DNA from: Candidatus Corynebacterium faecigallinarum
Lineage (GTDB): Bacteria > Actinomycetota > Actinomycetes > Mycobacteriales > Mycobacteriaceae
Assembly: GCA_019120175.1 (NCBI GenBank)
Contig: DWVP01000001.1
Location: forward strand, 186,001 to 250,000
Length of the DNA stretch: 64,000 nt
Reading direction: 5' to 3'
A program made the position numbers and the translations under genes. Of the stretch, positions 8,944 to 16,956 are shown piece by piece. The stretch's first letter is position 1. Each line of letters begins with the position of its first letter. Under the pieces are notes generated by a model that saw only the letters and a program-made list of their open reading frames with translations, ran no database searches and had not been told where the DNA came from.

Positions 8944-10320
8944 TTACTCAGCGCCCTCGGCGTCCCCGCCGTCCTCGTTACCCCCGTCGTCCTCAGTCTC
9001 GGCGGCTGCGGTGATGTCCTCGAGGGACGGCAGCGAGGAGACCGGGGTGGAACCGGCGTTACCGGCGCCCGGGTTCGCTGCCAGGTAGGCGGCCTTGGCG
9101 TCCTCGGTCTGCTGACGTGCCTTGCCGGCGCTGCCTTCCCACAGGCCCTCGGAGATCACGGGCCAGGACTCGAACATGTCGTCCTGCCAGTAACCCCACT
9201 GGTGGGTGCCGGTGTTGCGGAAGTTGTAGACCAGGTTGTTGGAGGCCTGGGAGATACCGGCCTTGTCGGTCTCGGCCTTCATCAGGTGGGTGCACCATGC
9301 GGTCATGCCCTCGATGACTCCACCCTCGGTGGCCGGGGTGATCGAGCCGAGGAGGTTGCCGTTGAGACGGTCACCGGAGGGAACGTCGTGCTCACCCATA
9401 AGTCCGGAGCCGCTGGAGATGTAGACGTTGCGCTGGTCCTTCAACTTGGCGGCGTTGATCAGCGCATCGTTGCGCTTGGCGACATCGCCGTTGGGGTCGC
9501 CCCACATCTGATCGTAGCTGGCCGGTGCGCGGTCCAGGACGATCTGGACGGTGGGCTCCCACTGGCCGGAGGTGGCGGGGCAGCCGGAGTAGGAGGCGAT
9601 GGAGTCGTACTTACCCGGGTACTGCTGACCGTAGACCAGGGCGGTGGAGGCGGTCATCGACATGCCGATCAGGCCGCGCTTGTCGCTGCTGGTGCGGAGG
9701 TGGTCATCCTCCATGGCATCGGGCAGCTCCTGGGTCAGGAAGGTCTCCCACATCTGCTTGTTACCGTTGCCGTTGCCGTCCTTGTCCAGGTTTTCGTTCG
9801 GCTCCTGCCAGTCGGTGTAGTAGGAGAATGCACCGGCCATCGGGATGACGACGTTGACGTTGCCGATCTGGTTACCGTAGAAGTCGACCGCGTTTGTCTG
9901 CTTCAGCCAGTTGGCGATGCCCTCGCCGCCGTCGGCACCGTTGAGCAGGTAGACCGTGGGAGCGTTCTCCGCATTCTCCTTGGCGCGGATCGTGACGAAG
10001 GGGATGTCACGGTCCATCGAGGGGGAGTGGACCTTCAGCTCCTCCATGCGCGTGTAGCGCTCGCCGCTGTCCTGGTAGACAAAGTCGCGCCAGCTTGCGT
10101 TGTCCTCGGGGACGTAGCCGTCGGCTTCAGCGTCTGCGAGGGTCTCGAAGGGCTCGGAGATCGTCGCCTTTTCGGCGGCGGGCTCCGCGGCGTCTTGTGC
10201 GACGATTTCCGTTTCACCCTGAGCGATTCCGGCGAGAGCCGGGGTCACGGAGATGACGGAGAGCGGGAGGGCCGTGGCGATGGCCGCGGCCGCGACGCGG
10301 GTGATGGCGCGCTTGTTCAT
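8944..10320 (-). CDS. Secreted corynomycolyltransferase (antigen 85 / MytA-C family)
   Basis: The family transfers corynomycoloyl chains from trehalose monomycolate to trehalose, arabinogalactan or, for MytC, to serine residues of porins. A Sec signal peptide (MNKRAITRVAAAAIATALPL then PALA near residue 30) directs export. The alpha/beta-hydrolase nucleophile is Ser221 in GLIGMSMTAS, the family's GxSxT-type elbow. PTVYLLNGADGG and FRNTGTHQWGYWQDDM (the conserved His) complete the fold. The tail is rich in Ala/Gly and acidic residues. At 458 aa it is longer than Ag85 (about 330). TGAGGA precedes the ATG by 5-6 nt. It is divergent from a 37-aa porin-like peptide gene. Which Myt paralogue it is cannot be decided here. 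Confidence 0.9.
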   Translation of the reverse strand: MNKRAITRVAAAAIATALPLSVISVTPALAGIAQGETEIVAQDAAEPAAEKATISEPFETLADAEADGYVPEDNASWRDFVYQDSGERYTRMEELKVHSPSMDRDIPFVTIRAKENAENAPTVYLLNGADGGEGIANWLKQTNAVDFYGNQIGNVNVVIPMAGAFSYYTDWQEPNENLDKDGNGNGNKQMWETFLTQELPDAMEDDHLRTSSDKRGLIGMSMTASTALVYGQQYPGKYDSIASYSGCPATSGQWEPTVQIVLDRAPASYDQMWGDPNGDVAKRNDALINAAKLKDQRNVYISSGSGLMGEHDVPSGDRLNGNLLGSITPATEGGVIEGMTAWCTHLMKAETDKAGISQASNNLVYNFRNTGTHQWGYWQDDMFESWPVISEGLWEGSAGKARQQTEDAKAAYLAANPGAGNAGSTPVSSLPSLEDITAAAETEDDGGNEDGGDAEGAE

Positions 10321-10472
10321 GCAGGTCCTCAGGAAATGTCGGCGAACTCAACGACGTCGGTGAAGGTTCGAGGGGCGGTCTCAACGGTCAGACCCAGACA
10401 GTGTAACTGCCGAAACGGCTCCGCGTAGGGTGAGCCTCCGGATTCACCTCCCAGAAAAGGGGGATCGTCGCC

Positions 10473-10478
10473 TATGAT
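10473..10478 (+). promoter_or_regulatory. -10 box of the mini-peptide gene
   Basis: TATGAT at 10473-10478 would place transcription start near 10485. That leaves a roughly 45-nt leader carrying the GAGGAA ribosome binding site at 10521. No convincing -35 element is seen. Confidence 0.5.
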
Positions 10479-10531
10479 GTACCCGACCCTTCGTTTCGAG
10501 ACCACCCATGAGACCACCCAGAGGAACCGCT

Positions 10532-10645
10532 GTGAACCTGTCCTTCATCGACCAAGCCATCGTCAACATGAATGAGTTCCTCGGTGGGCTCCTGCACAAC
10601 ACCATGTCGGTGATCGCGAACTTCATCGTCAACTCCCCCTTCTGA
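10532..10645 (+). CDS. Candidate PorA-like mini-peptide (37 aa)
   Basis: GTG at 10532 with GAGGAA 5 nt upstream opens a peptide starting MNLSFIDQAIVNMNEFLGGL and ending FIVNSPF. It has no Lys/Arg, two acidic residues, a central FLGG similar in style to PorA-type peptides, and serines near both ends that could accept a mycoloyl group. An in-frame ATG at 10508 would add eight residues but lacks a ribosome binding site. Corynebacterial PorA/PorH are short, signal-less, acidic and O-mycoloylated by MytC. A mycolyltransferase lies immediately divergent. Homology cannot be proven by eye at this length. Confidence 0.6.
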   Translation: MNLSFIDQAIVNMNEFLGGLLHNTMSVIANFIVNSPF

Positions 10646-10759
10646 GACTGACCCACGCCCCTCCGGGGGTAACCCCGCTGACCAGTGTTTTTGCGGGAGA
10701 ACATTGTGACATGTCCCCCGGGGCGGACGTGTCGACGAAAACGTCGTATCCTTGACACC

Positions 10760-12184
10760 GTGGCTGAACATTATGACGTAGTAGTAATCGGTGCGGGCCC
10801 CGGCGGATATGTGTCCGCCATCCGTGCGGCACAGCTGGGCCTGAAGACCGCGGTAATCGAGAAGCAGTACTGGGGCGGCGTCTGTCTGAACGTCGGCTGC
10901 ATCCCCTCCAAGGCGCTGATCCGTAACGCGGACATCGCGCACATCCTCACTCACGATGCCAAGACCTTCGGCATCAGCGGTGACAACATCAGCATGGACT
11001 ACACCACCGCCCATAAGCGGTCCCGGAAGGTGTCCTCGGGCATCGTCAAGGGCGTCCACTACCTGATGAAGAAGAACAAGATCACCGAGATCAACGGTGT
11101 CGGTTCCTTCACCGACGCCAACACCGTCGAGATCACCGACGGTGACGACGCCGGCAAGCAGATCACCTTCGACAACGCCATCGTCGCCTCCGGCTCCGTG
11201 GTGAAGTCCCTGCCGGGAGTGGAGATCGGCGGCAACATCGTCTCCTACGAGGAGCAGATCCTCGACGAGAACGCCCCGAAGTCCATGGTCGTCATCGGTG
11301 CCGGTGCCATCGGCATGGAGTTCGCCTACGTCCTGTCCAACTTCGGCGTCGACATCACCGTCGTCGAGTTCATGGACCGCGTCCTGCCCAACGAGGACAA
11401 GGACGTCTCCAAGGAGATCGCCAAGCAGTACAAGAAGCTCGGCGTGAACCTGAAGACCGGTCACAAGACCACCGCCGTGCGCGATCTCGGCGGCGACAAG
11501 GGCGTCGAGGTCGACATCGAGTCCGCCGACGGCTCCAAGTCCGAGACCATCAAGGCCGACCGTGTCATGGTCTCCATCGGCTTCGCCCCTCGTGTGGAGG
11601 GCTTCGGCCTGGAGAACACCGGTGTCAAGCTCACCGAGCGTGGCGCCATCGACATCGACGAGCGCATGCGCACCAACGTCCCGCACATCTACGCCATCGG
11701 TGACGTCACCGCGAAGCTCCAGCTTGCCCACGTCGCCGAGGCACAGGGTGTCGTCGCCGCCGAGACCATCGCCGGTGCCGAGACCCAGGAGCTCGGCGAC
11801 TACAACAACATGCCGCGCGCCACCTTCTGCTCCCCGCAGGTCGCGTCCTTCGGTTACACCGAGGAGGCAGCCCGCAAGCACGCCGAGGAGAACGGCCGCG
11901 AGATCAAGGTCGCGTCCTTCCCGTTCAGCGCCAACGGCAAGGCTATGGGCCTCAACGAGGGCGTCGGCTTCGTCAAGGTCATCGTGGACGCCGAGTACGG
12001 CGAGCTCATCGGTGGTCACATGGTCGGCCCGGACGTCTCCGAGCTGCTGCCGGAGCTGACCCTGGCACAGCGCTTCGACCTGACCGCCGAGGAGATCGGA
12101 CGCAACGTCCACACCCACCCGACCCTGTCGGAGGCCATCAAGGAGGCCGCCGAGGGCACCATGGGGCACATGATCAACCTCTAG
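10760..12184 (+). CDS. lpd: Dihydrolipoamide dehydrogenase
   Basis: This E3 flavoprotein reoxidises lipoamide in pyruvate/2-oxoglutarate dehydrogenase complexes. It is 474 aa. The FAD motif [12 protein letters not shown] is near the N-terminus and the redox disulfide is C42/C47 in [13 protein letters not shown]. The NAD motif [14 protein letters not shown] and the second FAD segment [20 protein letters not shown] follow. The catalytic His-Glu pair is in HTHPTLSEA. The GTG at 10760 (VAEHYDVVV) is chosen because TATCCT (10747-10752) lies exactly 7 nt upstream, so the message is likely leaderless. It closely resembles C. glutamicum Lpd throughout. Confidence 0.97.
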   Translation: MAEHYDVVVIGAGPGGYVSAIRAAQLGLKTAVIEKQYWGGVCLNVGCIPSKALIRNADIAHILTHDAKTFGISGDNISMDYTTAHKRSRKVSSGIVKGVHYLMKKNKITEINGVGSFTDANTVEITDGDDAGKQITFDNAIVASGSVVKSLPGVEIGGNIVSYEEQILDENAPKSMVVIGAGAIGMEFAYVLSNFGVDITVVEFMDRVLPNEDKDVSKEIAKQYKKLGVNLKTGHKTTAVRDLGGDKGVEVDIESADGSKSETIKADRVMVSIGFAPRVEGFGLENTGVKLTERGAIDIDERMRTNVPHIYAIGDVTAKLQLAHVAEAQGVVAAETIAGAETQELGDYNNMPRATFCSPQVASFGYTEEAARKHAEENGREIKVASFPFSANGKAMGLNEGVGFVKVIVDAEYGELIGGHMVGPDVSELLPELTLAQRFDLTAEEIGRNVHTHPTLSEAIKEAAEGTMGHMINL

Positions 12185-12236
12185 TGCACCGGGGCCCGTG
12201 CGTCTGTCGCGGCGGTGCGACCCCGGTCGCCCGCCG

Positions 12237-13421
12237 CTACTCCGGCAGGACGTCCTGCAGGACGCGCAGTGTATTGCCGCCCATGATCGCCGCGATATCC
12301 TCCTCGCTATGACCACGTGACAACAGTTCATCGGTGATCACCGCGATCTGGGAGGTGTCCCAGCCGACCTCGACACTGCCGTCGTAGTCACTGCCCAGGC
12401 CGACGGACCCGATGCCGGCGACCGAGATCACGTGCTCGATCGCATCGACCACGGCAGCCGGGGTCATCCCACACACCGCGGTGTCCCAGTAGCCGATGCC
12501 GACGACCCCGCCGGTGTCCGCGACAGCGCTGATCTGACCGTCCGTGAGGTTCCGGTTGTTGTCGCAGGTGCCGCGGACCCCGCCGTGGCTGACCACGACC
12601 GGCCGGGTGGCGATCGACAGGATCTCGTCCATGGACTCACTGCTGATGTGGGACAGGTCGATGACCACCCCCAGTTCCTCGAGGTCGGCAACAACGTCAC
12701 GGCCCAGGTCCGTCAGACCGCCGTGCCCGCGACCGTGTGCGGAATCGGCGACCTCGTTGTCGAAGAAGTGGGCGAAACCCGCCATGCGCATCCCGGCGTC
12801 GAACAGGACCTGCACATTATCCCTGTCACCTTCGAGGTTGTGCAGTCCCTCAACGGAGAACATTGCGCCGGTGACCTGCCCACCGTTCTCGCGTGCCTCC
12901 AGAAGATCATCGATGTCCCGGCTCGTCCGGATCATCGTCAACCGACCGTCGGAGTCCGCGACGGCGTCCTCCAGCTTCTCCGCGTGGTACAGCGAGCGTT
13001 GCAGCAGGGACGTCCACGTCCGTGGTGGTTGCAGTTGGGCGAAGCTCAGTAACGTGATGTTGTCACTGTCGCCGTCATTGCCGTCGATGTTCTGACCGCG
13101 CGGGGACTTCGACACCGATGACAGCACCTGCAAGGCCACATTGCCCTCTTCCAGGCGCGGAAGGTCCATGTGCCCATTGTCATGACGTTCAAGGAAGTCA
13201 CGCTTCCACAACAATGAGTCCGAGTGCATGTCCGCGATGACCGTACGGTCGTGAACACTCTCCGCCTCATCAGAAACCTCGGGTAGCTCGTCGTCCGCGA
13301 CGGGGTTCTGCGAACGGTCGACAATACCCGGGGCCAGCGCGAAGAACGCTGTGAGTGCCGCGATGACCAGCAGCACGAGGACGAGCATGATGCGGATCGA
13401 GGTCTTTCGGCGGATGGCCAT
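12237..13421 (-). CDS. Membrane-anchored dipeptidase, peptidase family M19
   Basis: This is a zinc dipeptidase of the renal dipeptidase type. Residues 10-30 form a single N-terminal transmembrane anchor (IMLVLVLLVIAALTAFFAL), placing the catalytic domain outside the membrane. Metal ligands are in VIADMHSDSLLW. MFSVEGLHNL supplies the bridging Glu, and VIDLSHISSESMDEI, PVVVSHGGVRG and GLGSDYDGSVEVGWD complete the active site. The C-terminus has IMGGNTLRVL, as in family members. At 394 aa it is close to the usual size plus anchor. It is convergent with lpd. Confidence 0.92.
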   Translation of the reverse strand: MAIRRKTSIRIMLVLVLLVIAALTAFFALAPGIVDRSQNPVADDELPEVSDEAESVHDRTVIADMHSDSLLWKRDFLERHDNGHMDLPRLEEGNVALQVLSSVSKSPRGQNIDGNDGDSDNITLLSFAQLQPPRTWTSLLQRSLYHAEKLEDAVADSDGRLTMIRTSRDIDDLLEARENGGQVTGAMFSVEGLHNLEGDRDNVQVLFDAGMRMAGFAHFFDNEVADSAHGRGHGGLTDLGRDVVADLEELGVVIDLSHISSESMDEILSIATRPVVVSHGGVRGTCDNNRNLTDGQISAVADTGGVVGIGYWDTAVCGMTPAAVVDAIEHVISVAGIGSVGLGSDYDGSVEVGWDTSQIAVITDELLSRGHSEEDIAAIMGGNTLRVLQDVLPE

Positions 13422-13573
13422 TCATCAAGTTTAGCCCGGGGAAACAACCGTGTCGGCGCTTCGCCGTCGATAGCCCTCGCCTACAGGAGCGGGTGTGCAG
13501 TACGATTCTGCTCAATACTTCGACTTCGGCGACACCCACAGCGCCGTACATGTGGCAGGAGAGATGGCTGGAG

Positions 13574-14728
13574 ATGAGTGACGAGCCGGTGAGGGGCGGA
13601 CGGCGACATGAGCCGCGGGTCAAAGTCATCGGGGTCATGGTTGACCCCGGCCTGCCCGAGAAGCGGGTGATCAGGGTCCTGGAGAAACTCGGGATCCGCC
13701 CCGACGACTCCGACATCACCGACGACCAGCTCCGCGCGGCGAACCACCCCAGGGTCCAGTTCCGCACCGGCACCCTGCCCATGAGCCTCGACGGCAGCGT
13801 GCGGCTGTCCGACAGCGCGGCCGGGCTGATGGAGACCTATGGTTGGGACCGGTTGGTCTACGTCACGGACCTGCCGCTGACCACCCGACTGCCCGTGATC
13901 AGCCAGACCGTGAACCGGGGCAGGGCGGTGATGCTCTGCCTGCCGGCCTTCGGCGTGCTGCGTGCCCAGGAGGCCCTGCGCCAGGAGCTCAGCCGCCTGT
14001 TGCACGGTAAGTCCGCCGGCGCGGGACGCAGCGAGGTCGTCGACGAGGCCGAGGATATCGAGGGTGGTGACGCCGAGGCCGACACCACCCGCGTTATCGA
14101 CGGGTTCGGACGCTCCCTCCGGTTGCTGCTCGGCATGATCGCCGCCAACCAGCCCGCCCAGCTGTACCGGGTGCTCACCGGTTGTCTGGCCATCGCCATC
14201 GCCACCGGCGCCTACGGCATCTTCTACGGTTCAATGTGGCAGATGTCGCACACCGTGTCGGTGCCGCGCATGTTTTTGATCAGTGTCTTCGCCGTCGGTG
14301 CGCTGACCTTCTGGCTGATCTATCACAACGGATTGTGGAACCGGTGGCCGAACCGGGAGCCGGACAGTGTGGAGAAGTGGCGTGCCCGGATGGACAACCG
14401 GGCGACGCTGGGGACGGTGCTTGTCGCGGCAATCATGATCTACACCACCGTGATCGTGGTCCTGGTGATCCTGTCCGTGGTGATCGTGGACACCACGTTC
14501 TTCCGCGCCCAGGTCGACGCGGAGCCGTTCCCGTGGGGTTATCTGAAGCTGGCGTGGCTGACCGCGTCGCTCGGGACGTTCGCCGGGGCCATCGGTTCCA
14601 GCTTCGACAATGACGATGCGATCCGTGAGGGGACCTACAGCCGCCGTGAGCACGTCCGTCGCCAGATCGTGGGTTTGTACGAGGACAAGCCGCCGAGTCG
14701 ATTCGTGGAGCGACGCGGCCTGCGGTGA
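13574..14728 (+). CDS. Conserved membrane protein of unknown function
   Basis: I do not recognise this gene. From ATG 13574 (AGGAGAG 9 nt upstream) it encodes 384 aa. The first ~200 residues are soluble and contain a mixed alpha/beta segment (VKVIGVMVDPGLPEKRVIRV, then YVTDLPLTTRLPVISQTVNR). The second half has four transmembrane helices, near GCLAIAIATGAYGIFYGS, MFLISVFAVGALTFWLIY, VLVAAIMIYTTVIVVLVIL and AWLTASLGTFAGAIGSSF. An in-frame upstream ATG at 13550 is possible. A 430-nt non-coding stretch follows. Confidence 0.75.
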   Translation: MSDEPVRGGRRHEPRVKVIGVMVDPGLPEKRVIRVLEKLGIRPDDSDITDDQLRAANHPRVQFRTGTLPMSLDGSVRLSDSAAGLMETYGWDRLVYVTDLPLTTRLPVISQTVNRGRAVMLCLPAFGVLRAQEALRQELSRLLHGKSAGAGRSEVVDEAEDIEGGDAEADTTRVIDGFGRSLRLLLGMIAANQPAQLYRVLTGCLAIAIATGAYGIFYGSMWQMSHTVSVPRMFLISVFAVGALTFWLIYHNGLWNRWPNREPDSVEKWRARMDNRATLGTVLVAAIMIYTTVIVVLVILSVVIVDTTFFRAQVDAEPFPWGYLKLAWLTASLGTFAGAIGSSFDNDDAIREGTYSRREHVRRQIVGLYEDKPPSRFVERRGLR

Positions 14729-14844
14729 CACTTTAGGCCTTCACCGTTGCGCCTTCGATGACATGAAGGGGAATCTGTGGCGCTGCGCCTGGGGGGAGAG
14801 GAGCGCGCTGTGCTGAGCTAGGGCAAGCGAGTCCGCGGTGCCCA

Positions 14845-14913
14845 TGTAAGAAGTGTGGGACCGATTGCTGGTCTCGGGCCCGGATAGCAGCACTTCATCC
14901 CACGTTTCTGACA
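14845..14913 (+). repeat. 69-bp imperfect palindromic repeat, copy B
   Basis: The element starts TGTAAGAAGTGTGGGACCGA and ends CCCACGTTTCTGACA. Its two ends pair at 13 of 16 positions. It aligns without gaps with the minus strand of 28039-28107 (49 of 69 identities by my count), including an identical GTGGGACCGA block. It lies in the 430-nt gap after the membrane gene. No long open frame with coding character occupies that gap. Confidence 0.7.
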
Positions 14914-15011
14914 TCGCGGGCAGATCGAGGACGTGGGTGGTCCGATTTAAGATCGGGCCAGGCTGAACCGAGACTTGGCCGGGGACGCTTTGAGGCGCGG
15001 CACGAGCGCAC

Positions 15012-15063
15012 AAGAAACCCGCCCGGGGCGGACAACCTTGCGGTGTGTCTGCCCCGGGCGGGT
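15012..15063 (-). terminator. Rho-independent terminator of aceA
   Basis: Read on the minus strand, a long GC stem (ACCCGCCCGGGGC with GCCCCGGGCGGGT, plus an inner GAC/GTC) is followed by TTTCTTG. It lies about 100 nt downstream of the aceA stop codon. Confidence 0.85.
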
Positions 15064-15100
15064 GATGTGGCGGGCGGTCGCGATGACCGCGATGCCGGGC

Positions 15101-15169
15101 GGTTCCAGCGGACTGGAACCAGGCAGCTCCGGCGGACCGGAACCGGCGCAGTTCTAGTGGACTAGAACT
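15101..15169 (-). repeat. Three tandem hairpins overlapping the aceA stop codon
   Basis: Three short inverted repeats follow one another: GGTTCCAG-CGGA-CTGGAACC (15101-15120), GCTCCGG-CGGA-CCGGAAC (15125-15142, one wobble pair) and AGTTCTAG-TGGA-CTAGAACT (15150-15169). In the aceA transcript the loops read UCCG, UCCG and UCCA. The last hairpin contains the TAG stop of aceA (15162-15164). They precede the true terminator. Confidence 0.75.
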
Positions 15170-16451
15170 GGCTCTCCTCGGTGGAGCCCTTCAGGGCGGT
15201 GGTGGAGGAGTTGGGGTCCACGGTGGTGGCGATGCGGTCGAAGTAACCGGCACCGACCTCGCGCTGGTGCTTCACAGCGGTGAAGCCGCGGGACTCGGCC
15301 TCGAACTCGCGGTTCTGCAGGTCGACGAAGGCGCTCATCTGGTTGCGGGCGTAGCCGTGGGCCAGATCGAACATGGAGTAGTTCAGGGCGTGGAAGCCAG
15401 CCAGGGTGATGAACTGGAACTTGAAGCCCATGGCGCCCAGCTCGTTCTGGAACTTGGCGATCTCGTCGTCGTCCAGGTGGGCGGACCACTTGAAGGACGG
15501 GGAGCAGTTGTAGGACAGCAGCTGGTCCGGGAACTCGGAGCGGACGCCCTCGGCGAACTTCTTGGCGAGCTCGAGGTCCGGGGTACCGGTCTCCATCCAG
15601 ATCATGTCGGCGTACGGAGCGAAGGACTTCGCACGGTCGATGCAGGGCTCGATGCCGTTCTTGACGTAGTAGTAGCCCTCGGCGGAGCGCTCACCGGTCA
15701 GGAACTTGTGGTCGCGCTCATCGACGTCGGAGGTCATCAGGGTGGCGGCCTCAGCATCGGTACGAGCGATGATGACGGACGGGGTGCCTGCGACGTCGGA
15801 AGCCAGACGTGCGGAGTTCAGGGTACGGACGTGCTGCTGGGTGGGGATCAGCACCTTGCCACCGAGGTGGCCGCACTTCTTCTCCGAAGCGAGCTGGTCC
15901 TCCCAGTGGGTACCGGCGGCGCCGGCCTTGATCATGGCCTTCTGCAGCTCGTAGACGTTGAGGGCGCCACCGAAGCCGGCCTCACCGTCAGCGACGATCG
16001 GGACGAGCCAGTTGTCGACGGAGTCGTCGCCCTCGACGCGGGAGATCTCGTCGGCACGCAGCAGAGCGTTGTTGATGCGCTGGACGACGGAGGGGACGGA
16101 GTTCGCCGGGTACAGCGACTGGTCCGGGTAGGTGTGGCCGGAGAGGTTGGCGTCACCGGCGACCTGCCAACCGGAGAGGTAGACAGCCTTCAGGCCGGCG
16201 CGGACCTGCTGGACGGCCTGGTTACCGGTGAGGGCACCGAGGGCGTTGATGTAGCCGTCGCCCTCCTCGTTCACGGCATCCCAGAGGATCTCGGCGCCGC
16301 GGCGGGCGAGGGTGTGCTCCTCGACAACGTTGCCCTGCAGCTCGGCGACCTGCTCAGCAGTGTAGTCGCGGGTGACGTTGTTCCAGCGCGGGTTCTCGTC
16401 CCAGTCCTTCTGGATCTCGGCGGCGGTACGGGCCTGTCCGACGTTCGACAT
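15162..16451 (-). CDS. aceA: Isocitrate lyase
   Basis: First enzyme of the glyoxylate shunt, cleaving isocitrate to glyoxylate and succinate. It is 429 aa, the normal prokaryotic size. The active-site [14 protein letters not shown] motif is present, along with [40 protein letters not shown] and the metal/substrate segments [13 protein letters not shown] and [15 protein letters not shown] lies 11 nt before the ATG. It is divergent from aceB across a 505-nt regulatory region. Its 3' end carries an unusual hairpin trio and then a strong terminator. Confidence 0.97.
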   Translation of the reverse strand: MSNVGQARTAAEIQKDWDENPRWNNVTRDYTAEQVAELQGNVVEEHTLARRGAEILWDAVNEEGDGYINALGALTGNQAVQQVRAGLKAVYLSGWQVAGDANLSGHTYPDQSLYPANSVPSVVQRINNALLRADEISRVEGDDSVDNWLVPIVADGEAGFGGALNVYELQKAMIKAGAAGTHWEDQLASEKKCGHLGGKVLIPTQQHVRTLNSARLASDVAGTPSVIIARTDAEAATLMTSDVDERDHKFLTGERSAEGYYYVKNGIEPCIDRAKSFAPYADMIWMETGTPDLELAKKFAEGVRSEFPDQLLSYNCSPSFKWSAHLDDDEIAKFQNELGAMGFKFQFITLAGFHALNYSMFDLAHGYARNQMSAFVDLQNREFEAESRGFTAVKHQREVGAGYFDRIATTVDPNSSTTALKGSTEESQF

Positions 16452-16514
16452 GTAGTACTCAACTCCCTTTGAATTGGTGAGAGGGTGGCGGTAACTGCGC
16501 GTTATCCCGGTTAG

Positions 16515-16544
16515 CCCACACGTCGCCTCGTGGCGACGGGTGGG
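16515..16544. promoter_or_regulatory. Strong dyad upstream of aceA
   Basis: CGTCGCC-TCGT-GGCGACG (16521-16538), extended by CCCAC/GTGGG, gives a 12-bp dyad with one mismatch, about 65-95 nt upstream of the aceA start. It sits near where the aceA promoter should lie, so it could be an operator or a leader hairpin. The 16452-16956 gap otherwise contains no gene. Confidence 0.5.
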
Positions 16545-16831
16545 ACCCGGATCGGCTTCCTATGAGCATACCGCTGCAAAAGGGCACGTCAAAGGCTACT
16601 GGTGATCTGGGTTACGCCGGGGGTAGCGGGTACTCGAGCTTACATCACGTCTCTATATGTGGGACAAAACTTCCCAGAATGTGGTCAAATCTGCCCACTT
16701 GCAGGGCGTTCGAGAGAGGTCTGTCACGTAAGGGGACCCTGCCCGACGGTCATCGGAGTGCTCCCGTCGTCTTGTTTCCGCGTTCTCATGGGGGTGGCTG
16801 AAGGTATGTTGACGCACCTTCCACTCCCGCT

Positions 16832-16847
16832 GGTGACGTGGCTCACC
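16832..16847. promoter_or_regulatory. GlxR/CRP-like site upstream of aceB
   Basis: GGTGACGTGGCTCACC matches the GTGA-N6-TCAC core of the GlxR (CRP-family) consensus. It lies about 110-125 nt before the aceB start. GlxR control of aceB is established in C. glutamicum; binding here is inferred. Confidence 0.65.
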
Positions 16848-16956
16848 TAGTCTGGTGAGGAAGTATCAGGCCGTTCAGACGTGCCCGATCTACGCCGGAG
16901 GGGCTGTCTGAGGCAGCACTCCCGTCACACGAGCAATGACAACGAAGGAGCAGTCA

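Noticed and set aside
14741..15013. 90-codon minus-strand frame in the gap before aceA
   Set aside because: Spans the 69-bp palindrome, has no ribosome binding site and no coding character.
16562..16801. 79-codon plus-strand frame between aceA and aceB
   Set aside because: Codon use is unlike neighbouring genes and the region holds regulatory dyads; no ribosome binding site at its start.
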